DNA from: JAPPHA01 sp965221575
GTDB lineage: Bacteria > Pseudomonadota > Alphaproteobacteria > Rhodobacterales > Rhodobacteraceae
Reading direction: 5' to 3'
Length of the DNA: 64,000 nucleotides
Assembly: GCA_965221575.1 (NCBI GenBank)
Contig: CBDCSM010000011.1
Coordinates: 186,001 to 250,000 of the forward strand
A program made the position numbers and the translations under genes. The notes beneath the pieces were generated by a model. That model was not told the origin of the DNA. It was given only the letters and a program-made list of their open reading frames with translations, and did not search any database. This document shows, piece after piece, positions 51,236 to 60,061 of the stretch (position 1 is its first letter; each line of letters opens with the position of its first letter).

Positions 51236-52477
51236 ATGCAGTCACCACGAAAAGTCGTCCTCGCCTACTCGGGAGGACTCGATACATCGATTATCGTGAA
51301 ATGGTTGATGGTGACCTACGATTGCGAGGTTGTCACCTTCACCGCTGATCTCGGCCAGGGTGAAGAGCTGGAACCGGCGCGCCGCAAGGCGGAGTTGCTG
51401 GGCGTGCATCCCGACAACATCCACATCGAGGATCTCCGCGAGACATTCGTCGGAAACTTCGTGTTTCCGATGTTTCGCGCCAACGCGCTTTACGAAGGTC
51501 AGTACCTTTTGGGCACATCGATCGCACGGCCCCTGATCGCCCAGCGACTGATCGAAATCGCACGAGAAACGGGGGCAGATGCCATCGCACACGGGGCCAC
51601 CGGCAAAGGGAACGACCAGGTCCGTTTCGAACTTTCGGCCTATGCGCTTGACCCCGACATTCGCGTCGTTGCGCCCTGGCGGGAATGGGAACTGGAGAGC
51701 CGGTCGCGGCTCATGGAATTCGCCCAGAAACACCAGATCCCGATCGCACGCGACCGGCAAGGCGAGGCACCGTTCTCGGTCGACGCCAACCTTCTTCACA
51801 CCTCTTCCGAAGGCAAGATCCTCGAAGACCCGGCCGTGGAGGCGCCTGCCCATGTCTACCAGCGAACGACGGACCCCGAACGGGCACCGGACACCCCGGA
51901 GTTCGTCGAGATCACGTTCCGTGGCGGCGACCCGGTTGCTGTTGACGGTGTCGACCTGTCGCCCGCGCGCCTGTTATCGACCCTGAACGACCTCGGAGGA
52001 CGGCACGGAGTCGGACGACTGGACCTCGTGGAAGACCGCTACGTCGGAATGAAATCGCGGGGAATTTACGAAACACCCGGGGGAACGATCCTGCTCGATG
52101 CCCATCGTGGCATCGAGTCGATCACCCTCGACCGGGGTGCACGGCATCTCAAGGACGAACTCATGCCCCGGTACGCAGAACTGATCTACAACGGCTACTG
52201 GTTTTCCCCCGAGCGATCGATGTTGCAGGCCCTGATTGACGAGTCGCAGACACATGTCAGCGGAACCGTTCGCCTGAAGCTGTTCAAGGGGTCCGTGACG
52301 ACAGTCGGACGCTGGTCGAGCCACTCTCTCTATTCAGAGAAACACGTCACCTTCGAGGAAGATCATGGCGCCTACAACCAGAGCGACGCCGCCGGCTTCA
52401 TTCGGTTGAACGCGCTCCGGCTTCGCCTGCTGGCTGCAAGAAATATCCGGACGAGACACGACCCCAGCAAGGAGTGA
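51236..52477 (+). CDS. argG: argininosuccinate synthase
   Basis: Joins citrulline and aspartate using ATP, the penultimate step of arginine synthesis. 413 residues, normal for the family. The PP-loop is KVVLAYSGGLDTSIIVKWL. The citrulline/aspartate-site pattern GATGKGNDQVRFEL is followed by FSVDANLLHTSSEGKILEDP and GIYETPGGTILLDAH. ATG at 51236 is chosen over a TTG at 51170, which adds nonconserved sequence. Monocistronic; argH is not in the window. Confidence 0.97.
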   Translation: MQSPRKVVLAYSGGLDTSIIVKWLMVTYDCEVVTFTADLGQGEELEPARRKAELLGVHPDNIHIEDLRETFVGNFVFPMFRANALYEGQYLLGTSIARPLIAQRLIEIARETGADAIAHGATGKGNDQVRFELSAYALDPDIRVVAPWREWELESRSRLMEFAQKHQIPIARDRQGEAPFSVDANLLHTSSEGKILEDPAVEAPAHVYQRTTDPERAPDTPEFVEITFRGGDPVAVDGVDLSPARLLSTLNDLGGRHGVGRLDLVEDRYVGMKSRGIYETPGGTILLDAHRGIESITLDRGARHLKDELMPRYAELIYNGYWFSPERSMLQALIDESQTHVSGTVRLKLFKGSVTTVGRWSSHSLYSEKHVTFEEDHGAYNQSDAAGFIRLNALRLRLLAARNIRTRHDPSKE

Positions 52478-52916
52478 GCGCGTGTGCCTCGCGTTTCCGG
52501 CGCCAGTGTTCCGGGCAAGCGGCGTCGGCAACGAGTTTGATTCGAATCCTGGGGAGTTCCTTCACGATTGCAATAGTGCTCACTTGCATATCCCTGCGTT
52601 TTTCTGCCGAATTCATCACTTCCTGCCCCAGCATCGTTGCTCTCCGACGCGGCGAACGGGCCTGGCGCGCACGTCACCAAGGACGAAGGTCCCGATCTCT
52701 GCCTGATTCGCACCCATTGCCGCCATCACGGGGATGGGTCTCAAGCGATGCCAGCGGAAAATCGCGCATCACGCCGGAGAACCGGCACGGCAGGCCCTTG
52801 TGGAACCGCAGGTGCCAGATCGCCTGACATTCGCAATGCGGCGTTGTATCGACGACCCCGACGGTTCACCCGCTCAGCACGAAACGGTTACCTCAAGATC
52901 AATGACAGGAAGGTCA
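52478..52916. other. intergenic region with first copy of a diverged repeat
   Basis: 439 bp. Bases 52698-52762 align without gaps, about 74 percent identical by my count, with 53553-53617 on the other side of the following gene. No confident gene is seen on either strand. Confidence 0.45.
52698..52762. repeat. diverged direct repeat, copy 1
   Basis: Starts TCTGCCTGATTC and ends GGAAAAT, as does copy 2 at 53553-53617. 48 of 65 bases match in an ungapped comparison by eye, and weaker similarity continues upstream. Confidence 0.5.
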
Positions 52917-53477
52917 ATGGCCCCGAAACGCAATCAACGCGATATCGTTCGCCTCAGCATCACGCTTCGGTATGTGGAGCCCAGGGTCGCAAGGCGAATG
53001 GATGTCCCTTCGGACACGTATCTCCATGATCTCCACTTGTACATTCAGGCCGCAATGGGATGGGATAATGACCATGTCTGGGGGTTCGATGCGCGACGGT
53101 ATGGACAAAGGGCCCACTGGAGTCCCGACGAATTCGACGCGACACTTCTCGACGTCATCGCTTTCCTGAAAGGCAAACGGGAATTCACTTACGTGTACGA
53201 TTACGGGGACCACTGGGAGCACAATATCCGGATTGGAAGGATCCAGCCGGCGCGTGACGACAGGCGTTACCCGTACCTCGTCTCCGGCACCGGGCGTTGT
53301 CCGCTCGAGGACATTGGCGGCGTATGGGGCTACGCGGAGTTCTTGCGGGCATTCGATGACCCGAATTCAGAATACCGTGAATATTTTCCCGGTTGGTACA
53401 CGGGGGACGAAACCTGGGACCCGGAACACGCTGAGCTTGACGAACGGAGATCACATCTTGCGCAGTTCGTCGAATAG
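52917..53477 (+). CDS. plasmid pRiA4b ORF-3 family protein
   Basis: 186 residues of the PRiA4_ORF3-like family (TnpR-annotated in IS1096 relatives). It starts PKRNQRDIVRLSITLRYVEP and contains the typical LHDLHLYIQAAMGWDNDHVW, FTYVYDYGDHWEHNI, CPLEDIGGVWGYAEFL and PEHAELDERRSHLAQFV. ATG at 52917 follows AGGAAGG. The family has no established function, though it is often near mobile elements. Here it is flanked by two diverged direct repeats. Confidence 0.87.
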   Translation: MAPKRNQRDIVRLSITLRYVEPRVARRMDVPSDTYLHDLHLYIQAAMGWDNDHVWGFDARRYGQRAHWSPDEFDATLLDVIAFLKGKREFTYVYDYGDHWEHNIRIGRIQPARDDRRYPYLVSGTGRCPLEDIGGVWGYAEFLRAFDDPNSEYREYFPGWYTGDETWDPEHAELDERRSHLAQFVE

Positions 53478-54140
53478 GTTTGCCGGGCATGCGCAGCAGG
53501 AATGTCATTCCTTGGGCGATACACGGACCTCGCCAGGGAAAGGGACCCATTGTCTGCCTGATTCACACGCATGGCTGCCGCCACAGGGACAATACCCTTG
53601 CGATGCCTGAGGAAAATTGTGCACCTAATCAGGAGTTCAGTCAGGCAGATCCGTGCTGAGCCGTGGGCTGGAATGTCCTTTCCGAATAAAGGCAAACTGA
53701 AAAAGGCGGCAATCGGGCCGACAGTTGCTTTGCCGAGAAATACGCATGGAATTTGCAGGAGCGGCCTTGCGGCAACCGGGCCCGTGTGAAGAGCGAGGCG
53801 AGCTGGACGGGCACCAACGAGAAATCGGTGAAGGACGAAATCTCGGGCGTCAACACTCCGAACGGATCGCGCTCCATCGCGTTGGCGCGTTGGCACCGTA
53901 TTCCGACGAGGTGCCAACGACCTTTCTGGCCACGGTAGGGCACGAGGATCTGGCGGTGACCCTCACGCCGGCTCCAGCCGAGGCAGCGACTGTGTATCTG
54001 ATCGACGCCGTGCGTTAACTTGGTGGCAACACCAAATGCCGAGACACGACACGATGGGCGTCGTATGCTGGAACGTGAAAGATCATGTTTTGTGCGTCTT
54101 TGGTAATGTTGAATACAAACGGAACAAGAGGAGTCGCGCC
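53478..54140. other. intergenic region with second repeat copy
   Basis: 663 bp. Contains repeat copy 2 (53553-53617). A coding-like tail on the plus strand (EVPTTFLATVGHEDLAVTLT, ending YLIDAVR and TAA at 54016-54018) has good codon bias but no recognised family and no clear start. It may be a broken gene. Confidence 0.4.
53553..53617. repeat. diverged direct repeat, copy 2
   Basis: TCTGCCTGATTCACACGCAT...GGAAAAT, matching copy 1 at 52698-52762. Together they bracket the PRiA4_ORF3-like gene. Confidence 0.5.
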
Positions 54141-54370
54141 ATGGCCCGGAAAAAAAGATTACTGTTCGCCTTGGAGGCGCCTTAGGTGACTTTGTAGCGG
54201 CCAACGTCGGCAATGGCGGCTCATTCGAGAACGTCAGTGAATACATCCGTGACTTGATCCGGCGTGACAAGGAACGGGTTGAGGCGGCAGCCTTCGAACG
54301 GCAGAAGGCCGAACTGACCCATGTCTTCGCGGCGCCAGAGGAGTCGTATCGACGGCTCGCCACGATCTAG
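54141..54370 (+). pseudogene. parD-like antitoxin, frameshifted
   Basis: ATG 54141 follows AGGAG. The first six codons read MARKKR, then the frame stops at 54183-54185. Adding one base in the run of seven A gives ITVRLGGALGDFVAANVG, FENVSEYIRDLIRRDKERVE, AAAFERQKAELTHVFAAPEE and SYRRLATI, a ParD/CopG-type ribbon-helix-helix antitoxin. After the TAG at 54368-54370 the frame continues VIARNRD, the normal end of relatives. There are therefore at least two lesions (a 1-bp deletion and a nonsense codon). Confidence 0.8.
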
Positions 54371-54398
54371 GTGATTGCGCGGAACCGAGACTGATCCC

Positions 54399-54738
54399 GT
54401 GACAACCGCTCGGATCCGGCAAGGATCCTGTTCACCACCACGATTAAATCTTTCGCCATACACGCGACAGGTGGGGCGACGACCACGGCGAAAAATACAT
54501 CACTGGACTTTTCGCCACCTTCGACAAGATTGCGACCCACGGCGTCGCATCAAATCCCATTCCGACTGAATTCGGCGTCGAGGGCTTCTTCTTTCACTAT
54601 GAGCGCCATTTCGTCCATTGGCGCCATTTCGTCCATTGGCGCCATTTCTTGAGTGGCGATATCGGGATCGTGACAATCCTGCACGAGCGCATGCATCAGA
54701 TCGACCGCTTTCGGGACGACTTCGGGATTGACCGTTAG
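54399..54738 (+). pseudogene. parE-like toxin, broken
   Basis: Possible GTG start 54399 (TTARIR). The main frame reads IFRHTRDRWGDDHGEKYI, TGLFATFDKIATHGVASNPI, PTEFGVEGFFFHYERHFV and GDIGIVTILHERMHQIDRFR to TAG at 54736-54738. This matches a ParE/RelE-fold toxin. An in-frame TAA lies just before IFRHTRD, and a frame change is needed to reach the start. An 18-bp unit is duplicated in tandem at 54604-54639, adding RHFVHW. The toxin is probably inactive. Confidence 0.75.
54604..54655. repeat. 18-bp tandem repeat (2.5 copies)
   Basis: CGCCATTTCGTCCATTGG at 54604-54621 and 54622-54639, then CGCCATTTC again. It lies in frame inside the parE-like remnant. Confidence 0.85.
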
Positions 54739-55345
54739 GCCAAGATTCCAGTGGTCGTCAGATTTGCACAGGGATTGAACTTGTCGAGCATGATGCAACG
54801 GAAGTAGCCGAGCGGAGTCCCACGAGCCCCTGTCAATATACGCACGATCCTGAACGGGCGAAAACTGCATCCCGTACCCGGAACCGCACGGTTGCCCGGA
54901 CCCTCGGCCGAGCAGATTCTCCCATTTGGAGTCCCCACCCTCGCCGTTCACCATCGGGGCGCAGGCACCGCGCTGAATCCGGTCGCGCATGAACGAGATG
55001 CAGAAGCCCGAGCAGTATTCCCATGCCTTCGTTTTGCAATCCGAAAAGGTGAGGAATTGTTCTGGCACCAACTCACGGCCGGTCACGTCACTCGGCAGTT
55101 TTCAATGGTGGCGAAACCACAGGCCTGTCCGTCCAGAAACCAGGACAGGATCTCGTTTCAAGCGAGGACAATTCGGCACGAGACCGCCACAGAACCAGCA
55201 GGCCGACATGGTCCGGTCCAGGAATTTCGCAGATCAAGCGGACGTCACGCACTCGTGACGGATTGCGCGCCGACGGGCAATTGTTTTTCCAACTTGAAGA
55301 CGGCATAGGCCGATCAACCATAAGCATTTCTTGGGAGGCGACACC
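54739..55345. other. intergenic region, no gene recognised
   Basis: 607 bp between the parE remnant and msrA. Open frames on both strands overlap and show no known domain. Given the decay next door, it may hold further eroded genes that I cannot identify. Confidence 0.4.
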
Positions 55346-56023
55346 ATGTACACTGTTCAACCTGCTCGATTGCGCGCGCTTTGCCTCGGTCTTGGAATGG
55401 CCGTCATCGCTGTTTCGTCCCCCGTCGTTTCCTACTCGGAACGGCTCGAAACCGCTCTCGTTGCCGGCGGGTGCTTCTGGTGCGTCGAATCGGATTACGA
55501 ATCGGTGCCCGGAGTCGTCTCGGCTGTGTCCGGATTCGCCGGCGGACAGGTCAAGAACCCGACATACAAGCAGGTCGTGAAGGGTGGAACCGGCCACTAC
55601 GAAGTCGTCGAAATCACGTATGACGCGGACAGGATTTCGTATGACACCATCCTCGACATTTTCTGGCGTAGCGTCGATCCCACTGACGCGGGCGGACAGT
55701 TTTGCGATCGTGGAGACAGTTACCGGACCGCGATCTTCGCACTGACCGATGAACAGAGGAACATTGCCGAAGCGTCAAAACAATCCGTGGAAAAGAGCGG
55801 TCAACTGCCCGTACCCATCGTCACACCGATTCTTGCCGCGGCCGAGTTTTACCCTGCCGAGGACTATCACCAGGACTATTACAAGAGCCCTGCAAAGGTA
55901 ATCACGAGATTCGGCATCGTCTCGAAGGCAAATGCCTACAAGCGTTACCGGAAGGCTTGCGGACGGGACGCACGGGTTCGCGAACTGTGGGGAAGCGACG
56001 CATTCATCGATGCGGGCGTGTAA
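55346..56023 (+). CDS. msrA: peptide-methionine (S)-S-oxide reductase, exported form
   Basis: Repairs methionine-S-sulfoxide in proteins. 225 residues. The N-terminal hydrophobic segment LRALCLGLGMAVIAVSS suggests export or membrane anchoring. The catalytic motif GCFWC has C43, with E48 nearby. YDPxxISYDTILDIFWRSVD-like and FYPAEDYHQDYY patterns complete the fold. ATG at 55346 has GGGAGG 6 bp upstream. Probably acts on periplasmic proteins; no msrB or msrP partner lies nearby. Confidence 0.93.
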   Translation: MYTVQPARLRALCLGLGMAVIAVSSPVVSYSERLETALVAGGCFWCVESDYESVPGVVSAVSGFAGGQVKNPTYKQVVKGGTGHYEVVEITYDADRISYDTILDIFWRSVDPTDAGGQFCDRGDSYRTAIFALTDEQRNIAEASKQSVEKSGQLPVPIVTPILAAAEFYPAEDYHQDYYKSPAKVITRFGIVSKANAYKRYRKACGRDARVRELWGSDAFIDAGV

Positions 56024-56110
56024 GTCAATCGCTCACAAAAAAAGCGGCGCCTTTTCGAAGCATGCGCCTGGCTCGGAACGCTGCCCGGCAGTGAACGGAC
56101 CTTCGCGGAT

Positions 56111-56389
56111 CTACGCGAGATTGTTCACAATGATCACGCGCAACGCGTAAATGCCGACAAAAACCACCAGCGGTGTAAAGTCGATCGCTCCGGTTCTCGG
56201 CATGTATTGTCGAATTGGCCTGAAGACCGGCTCCAACAGTCCATTCAGGCCGTACCAGATCTGTGCGACCAATGGCTGGCGCAGGTTGAGGACCTGGAAC
56301 CCGATCAGCCAACTCATGATGATGTAGACGATCAGGACGAACCACGCGACGTCGAGAACAAACAGCAAGATTTGAGCCAGGGAACCCAT
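56111..56389 (-). CDS. YggT family membrane protein
   Basis: 92 residues, two hydrophobic blocks typical of YggT (IIMSWLIGFQVLN, then PLVVFVGIYALRVIIVN), with the conserved PVFRPIRQYMPRTGAIDFTP between them. The family is widespread; roles in osmotic tolerance and cell-envelope assembly have been suggested. It stands alone here, convergent with msrA. Confidence 0.92.
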   Translation of the reverse strand: MGSLAQILLFVLDVAWFVLIVYIIMSWLIGFQVLNLRQPLVAQIWYGLNGLLEPVFRPIRQYMPRTGAIDFTPLVVFVGIYALRVIIVNNLA

Positions 56390-56781
56390 GTGATCTCAGC
56401 GAATCCCGTCAAGTTGAGCGATTGGGGCGCATTTTGCGCCTACTTCTGTGCGAGATATAGCATTGACGGCACCGAACTCAAGGCATCCGGGTCAGGGATT
56501 GTCTGACCGTTCTCCAATAATACGGTCCGTATTTCTGGCTGTTCCAAGCCCATGATCCCCGTTTGCCAAGGGCTGGATTCGACCCGGTAGCGTATCTCGG
56601 CACATTTCCATCGCGTGTTGCATCTCGTTATTGCGGCGGGCATTATCGGGATGTCTTCGTTCGACAAGGACGGCATGCAACCAGCAAGTTCATTTCGGCA
56701 AACCTGTATTCGGTGTCCATACCGCGTCAGCATCGTTCTTCGAATTGACCGTGACAGGACGGTGGCAGGGAGAATGCGATC
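56390..56781. other. divergent intergenic region, no gene seen
   Basis: 392 bp between yggT and the MFS gene. It holds the promoters of both. No tRNA, repeat or conserved small frame was recognised. Confidence 0.45.
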
Positions 56782-58116
56782 GTGACCGAGACCATGAACT
56801 GGAAATCCGCCTGGAGCTGGATGTTCTACGACTGGGCTGCCCAGCCGTACCATACCTTGCTCGTCACATTCATCTTTGCACCATACCTGACCTCGGCAGT
56901 CGTTGGCGACCCGGTACAGGGTCAGGTCATCTGGGGATATACCGTCGCCATCGCCGGGTTCCTGGTGGCGGTCTCCGCGCCGGTCCTCGGGTCCATCGTC
57001 GATGCCGTCGGACCCCGCAAACCCTGGGTCGCGCTGTTTTCACTATTTCACGTCCTCGGCGCGTTTGCGCTCTGGTGGGCAACCCCGGGGATGGACGAGG
57101 TCCTTCTCATTCTCGCGGCCTTTGCCATTGGACTGGTTGGCGCCGAGTTCACCCAGATCTACACGAATTCGATGCTCCCCGACATCGTGCCCCGCCGGCA
57201 AATAGGCCTGATTTCCGGATGGGGATGGGCGATCGGTTACGGCGGCGGACTGCTATCTCTCGTGCTGACCCTGCTGTTCCTGGCTGAAAACACCGATGGC
57301 GTGACGCTTCTTGGCATTCCACCGATCCTCGGACTCGATCCCCTCGTACGGGAGGGTACGCGATCGGTCGGCCCGCTGACCGCGTTCTGGTACGTCCTGT
57401 TCATGATTCCGTTCTTTGCTTTCGTGCCTGACACCGGACGCCGCATGGAAGTCGGCAATGCCTTGCGCGATGGGCTCAACAGCCTGGTGACGACAATCCG
57501 CACGCTGCCTGAACGCGTGAGCTACACCTGTTTCCTGGGCGCATCCATGTTCTACCGGGATGCCCTTGTCGGCATCTACAGTTTTGGCGGGATCTATGCG
57601 GCCGGGGTTCTGGGCTGGTCGATCATCCAGATCGGAACCTTCGGCATTCTTGGAACACTTGCCGGGTTCGCCTTCTGTTTTCTCGGTGGATTTGCCGACA
57701 GGAGGTTCGGACCCAAACCGGTTATCGTCGTCTGCGTCCTCGTGCTCATAGTCGTCTGCTCGATAATTGTCGGAACGTCCCGCACGCATGTCTTCGGGGT
57801 TGCGGTTTCTCCCGAGTCCAATGCGCCCGATATTGCCTTCATGATTTGCGGTGGAATCCTCGGGGCCGCCGGCGGCATCCTCCAAGCCGCTTCACGCACA
57901 TTGCTTGTCCACCAGACAGAACCGGGGAAAGTCACTGAGTCCTTTGGGCTTTATGCACTGGCGGGAAAGGCGACCGCGTTCATTGCTCCGTTCTCGGTCG
58001 CTGTATTTACCGACTTCACCGGTAGCCAGAGGCTCGGTGTGATCCCGATCATCGTCCTGTTCCTGATTGGCCTGGCCCTGCTCGTCCGGGTCAAACCCGG
58101 AGATTCGCATGCTTGA
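56782..58116 (+). CDS. MFS transporter, UMF1/Atg22-like
   Basis: 444 residues, about twelve membrane segments. The start WSWMFYDWAAQPYHTLLVTF is the family hallmark. DAVGPRKPWVALFSLFHV is the loop 2-3 motif, and IYTNSMLPDIVPRRQIG and GWGWAIGYGGGLLSL are conserved. Atg22 in yeast exports vacuolar amino acids; bacterial UMF1 substrates are unknown. GTG at 56782 (AGGGAG upstream) is preferred; ATG 56794 is possible. It overlaps mepA by 8 bp. Confidence 0.9.
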   Translation: MTETMNWKSAWSWMFYDWAAQPYHTLLVTFIFAPYLTSAVVGDPVQGQVIWGYTVAIAGFLVAVSAPVLGSIVDAVGPRKPWVALFSLFHVLGAFALWWATPGMDEVLLILAAFAIGLVGAEFTQIYTNSMLPDIVPRRQIGLISGWGWAIGYGGGLLSLVLTLLFLAENTDGVTLLGIPPILGLDPLVREGTRSVGPLTAFWYVLFMIPFFAFVPDTGRRMEVGNALRDGLNSLVTTIRTLPERVSYTCFLGASMFYRDALVGIYSFGGIYAAGVLGWSIIQIGTFGILGTLAGFAFCFLGGFADRRFGPKPVIVVCVLVLIVVCSIIVGTSRTHVFGVAVSPESNAPDIAFMICGGILGAAGGILQAASRTLLVHQTEPGKVTESFGLYALAGKATAFIAPFSVAVFTDFTGSQRLGVIPIIVLFLIGLALLVRVKPGDSHA

Positions 58117-59158
58117 ACTGATGACTTGCACAAGGATTGTCGCGGCGGCCATCCTGGTTACGGCAGTCTCGCTGCCGTCCGATTGTCTGGCCCAAACATC
58201 GGGTGACGAAGTCGCCGCGCAGGATCCGCCAGGGCCCAAGGCCGCCGCGCTTTTCGGATCCAAGTGGTGGGCATCCCGACAGGTCCCGTCCCCGATCGGT
58301 TCATACAGTCTCGGCTGCCTCGCGGGTGGCGGCGAACTCGCTGAATCCGGGCCGACGTGGCAAGCCATGAGGTTGTCGAGAAATCGCAACTGGGGCCATA
58401 ACTCGACCCTCGCTTTCATCAAGGAACTCAGCGAGAAGGCCGCGGCATTGGACGGTTGGAAGGGCCTTTATGTCGGAGACATCGGGAATCCGCGTGGTGG
58501 TCCCATGATGTCCGACCATCGCTCGCACCAAGTCGGACTCGATGTCGACATCTGGCTATTTCCCCCTGACAGGCTGGACCTGACACTGCAGGAACGAGAA
58601 ACCCTGTCCGCAATCTCCGTCCGCTCGCAGGACCTGCGAAGTGTCAACGACTTCTGGCGGCCTACGCACATGGACGTCTTGAGAGCGGCTGCCAGTGACC
58701 CGAGGGTCGACAGGATTTTCGTCACCGCGCCCGCAAAGATCTGGATGTGCGAGCACGCCGGCGATGACCGGGACTGGTTGCAGAAGATCCGACCTTACTG
58801 GGGTCACCACTACCACTTCCATGTACGCCTGAAATGCCCGGCTGACGCACCGGATTGCGTTACGCAGAAGCCAAGCGTGGCGTGGCTGTCCAATGGTGGA
58901 GACGGATGCGATGAAAGCCTCGACTGGTGGGTAACTGACGCGCTGAAGCCACCTGATCCGGATGCGCCCGAACCCCCAAAGGTGCGTGGGCCCAGGGATT
59001 ACGTGATGGCTGAGCTGCCGGCTTCCTGCCAGGCTGTGCTTGACGCTCCGGGAGTCGGTCCAGGCGACGTCGAATCGCTTGATCCCAGGCGCCCCCCGCC
59101 ACGTCCATGGTTGAGGCGGTCAGTTGAGCATACGGCTCTTCACGAATCCGGTTCGTGA
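58109..59158 (+). CDS. mepA: penicillin-insensitive murein endopeptidase
   Basis: Periplasmic LAS-type zinc endopeptidase cutting D-Ala-mDAP cross-links. 349 residues. Signal peptide IVAAAILVTAVSLPSDCLAQ. LSRNRNWGHNSTLAFIKELS precedes the metal site H140/D147 (SHQVGLDVDIW) and GHHYHFHVRL. ATG at 58109. The family ends near ELPASCQAVLDAPG. The last about 30 residues are nonconserved and are read through the 3' end of the decayed bacterioferritin gene on the other strand. Confidence 0.92.
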   Translation: MLELMTCTRIVAAAILVTAVSLPSDCLAQTSGDEVAAQDPPGPKAAALFGSKWWASRQVPSPIGSYSLGCLAGGGELAESGPTWQAMRLSRNRNWGHNSTLAFIKELSEKAAALDGWKGLYVGDIGNPRGGPMMSDHRSHQVGLDVDIWLFPPDRLDLTLQERETLSAISVRSQDLRSVNDFWRPTHMDVLRAAASDPRVDRIFVTAPAKIWMCEHAGDDRDWLQKIRPYWGHHYHFHVRLKCPADAPDCVTQKPSVAWLSNGGDGCDESLDWWVTDALKPPDPDAPEPPKVRGPRDYVMAELPASCQAVLDAPGVGPGDVESLDPRRPPPRPWLRRSVEHTALHESGS

Positions 59159-59580
59159 GATCGAGCTGCATCCCGACGGAAACGACTAGTCCTTCGTCAC
59201 CCGCCGGAAGGGCCTTGAAATCTCCAGTTCAAACGTAGTCCCCTGCGTCCCTGCAATACTCACGCGCCTCCTCGTCGTGGGCGCGAGCATGGTGCTCGAC
59301 AGCCAAATCACGATTCACTGTTTCCTTCGGAGTCTTCGCGGCCTGATGCGCGTTCGGCAACTCGAGACCCGGTGTTCCATCAAGGAAAATGATTCGCCCG
59401 GTGAGCCTGCCCGCGTCTTCTATTTCCCCGTCGCATTCCACCAGACTCCGCACCGTGTTCCCCGTCCCCCGGTCGTGCCGGAAACGGAAACGTAGCCGAA
59501 ATTGAAGGACCGCGGTCAATTCGGCCGTGCGTGCCCGCGTCAGATCGAGTTGCTCGATTGCCTTGTTTTCCGCTCTTCTC
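59121..59580 (-). pseudogene. bfr: bacterioferritin remnant
   Basis: The minus strand reads NKAIEQLDLTRARTAELTAV, LVECDGEIEDAGRLTGRIIF, LDGTPGLELPN and NRDLAVEHHARAHDEEA, then CRDAGDYV and a stop (59229-59231). The same frame resumes as MQLDLTNRIREEPYAQL. This tracks bacterioferritin end to end (ELTAxxQY, DEMxHADxLxxRIxFLDG, DLxLExxA, CExxxDYV, ETQLDLIxxIGxExYxQL). The heme methionine and a ferroxidase histidine of the DEMxHAD block are lost (EIEDAG). No functional ferritin can result. Confidence 0.7.
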
Positions 59581-59815
59581 GAGGCTACGTGCCACGCCCA
59601 AATCGCGCCTCGAAAACGACGTACCATACGGAGATTTGCGAAAGGCTATCCGATACGATTGAGAAATCCGCGGCACGGGTAACGGCCGAAGGCGCCCTGC
59701 GACCGGTTGGCGAACGGCAGCAGATCCTTCCCTGTTCGCGTTCAAACATCCGCCGGGAGGCGGGAACGGCAACAGCGTCGAGCCTGGTCCCTGTCTTGCC
59801 CGTTACGGACCTGGC

Positions 59816-60061
59816 TCAACCACCCTTGATCCGTTGCAGGAGAACAACTTCACTGTCCGCCTGGACCGGTTCCCAAAGTGCGTTCGCGATGATTCTACCG
59901 TCAACCGCTACCGACACCCCGGCATCCAGGTGGGGTTTGAGCGCCGGATAGGCGGCCTCGAGGCCTTCAAGGACCCCGCCAACGGTGGTCGCCTCAACCG
60001 AAACAGTGTCGTTGCCATCCGCGAACGGCTTCAGGCTCGCCCAAAGTACGACATCAACCAC
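59816..60061 (-). CDS. MoaD/ThiS family sulfur carrier protein
   Basis: 81 residues from GTG 60061, with GGGAAG upstream. Ubiquitin-like beta-grasp pattern VDVVLWASLKPFADGNDTV, AYPALKPHLDAGVSVAVDG and the required C-terminal Gly-Gly (LLQRIKGG). It overlaps the molybdopterin-subunit gene by 8 bp and is the last gene of the hydroxylase operon. It may be a dedicated sulfur donor for the cofactor, or a stand-alone carrier. A general molybdopterin-synthase role is less likely without moaE. Confidence 0.85.
   Translation of the reverse strand: MVDVVLWASLKPFADGNDTVSVEATTVGGVLEGLEAAYPALKPHLDAGVSVAVDGRIIANALWEPVQADSEVVLLQRIKGG

Noticed and set aside
56036..56056. A-rich/GGCGCC/TTTT segment after msrA as a terminator
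   Set aside because: The A and T runs do not pair in register around GGCGCC, so the stem is too weak.
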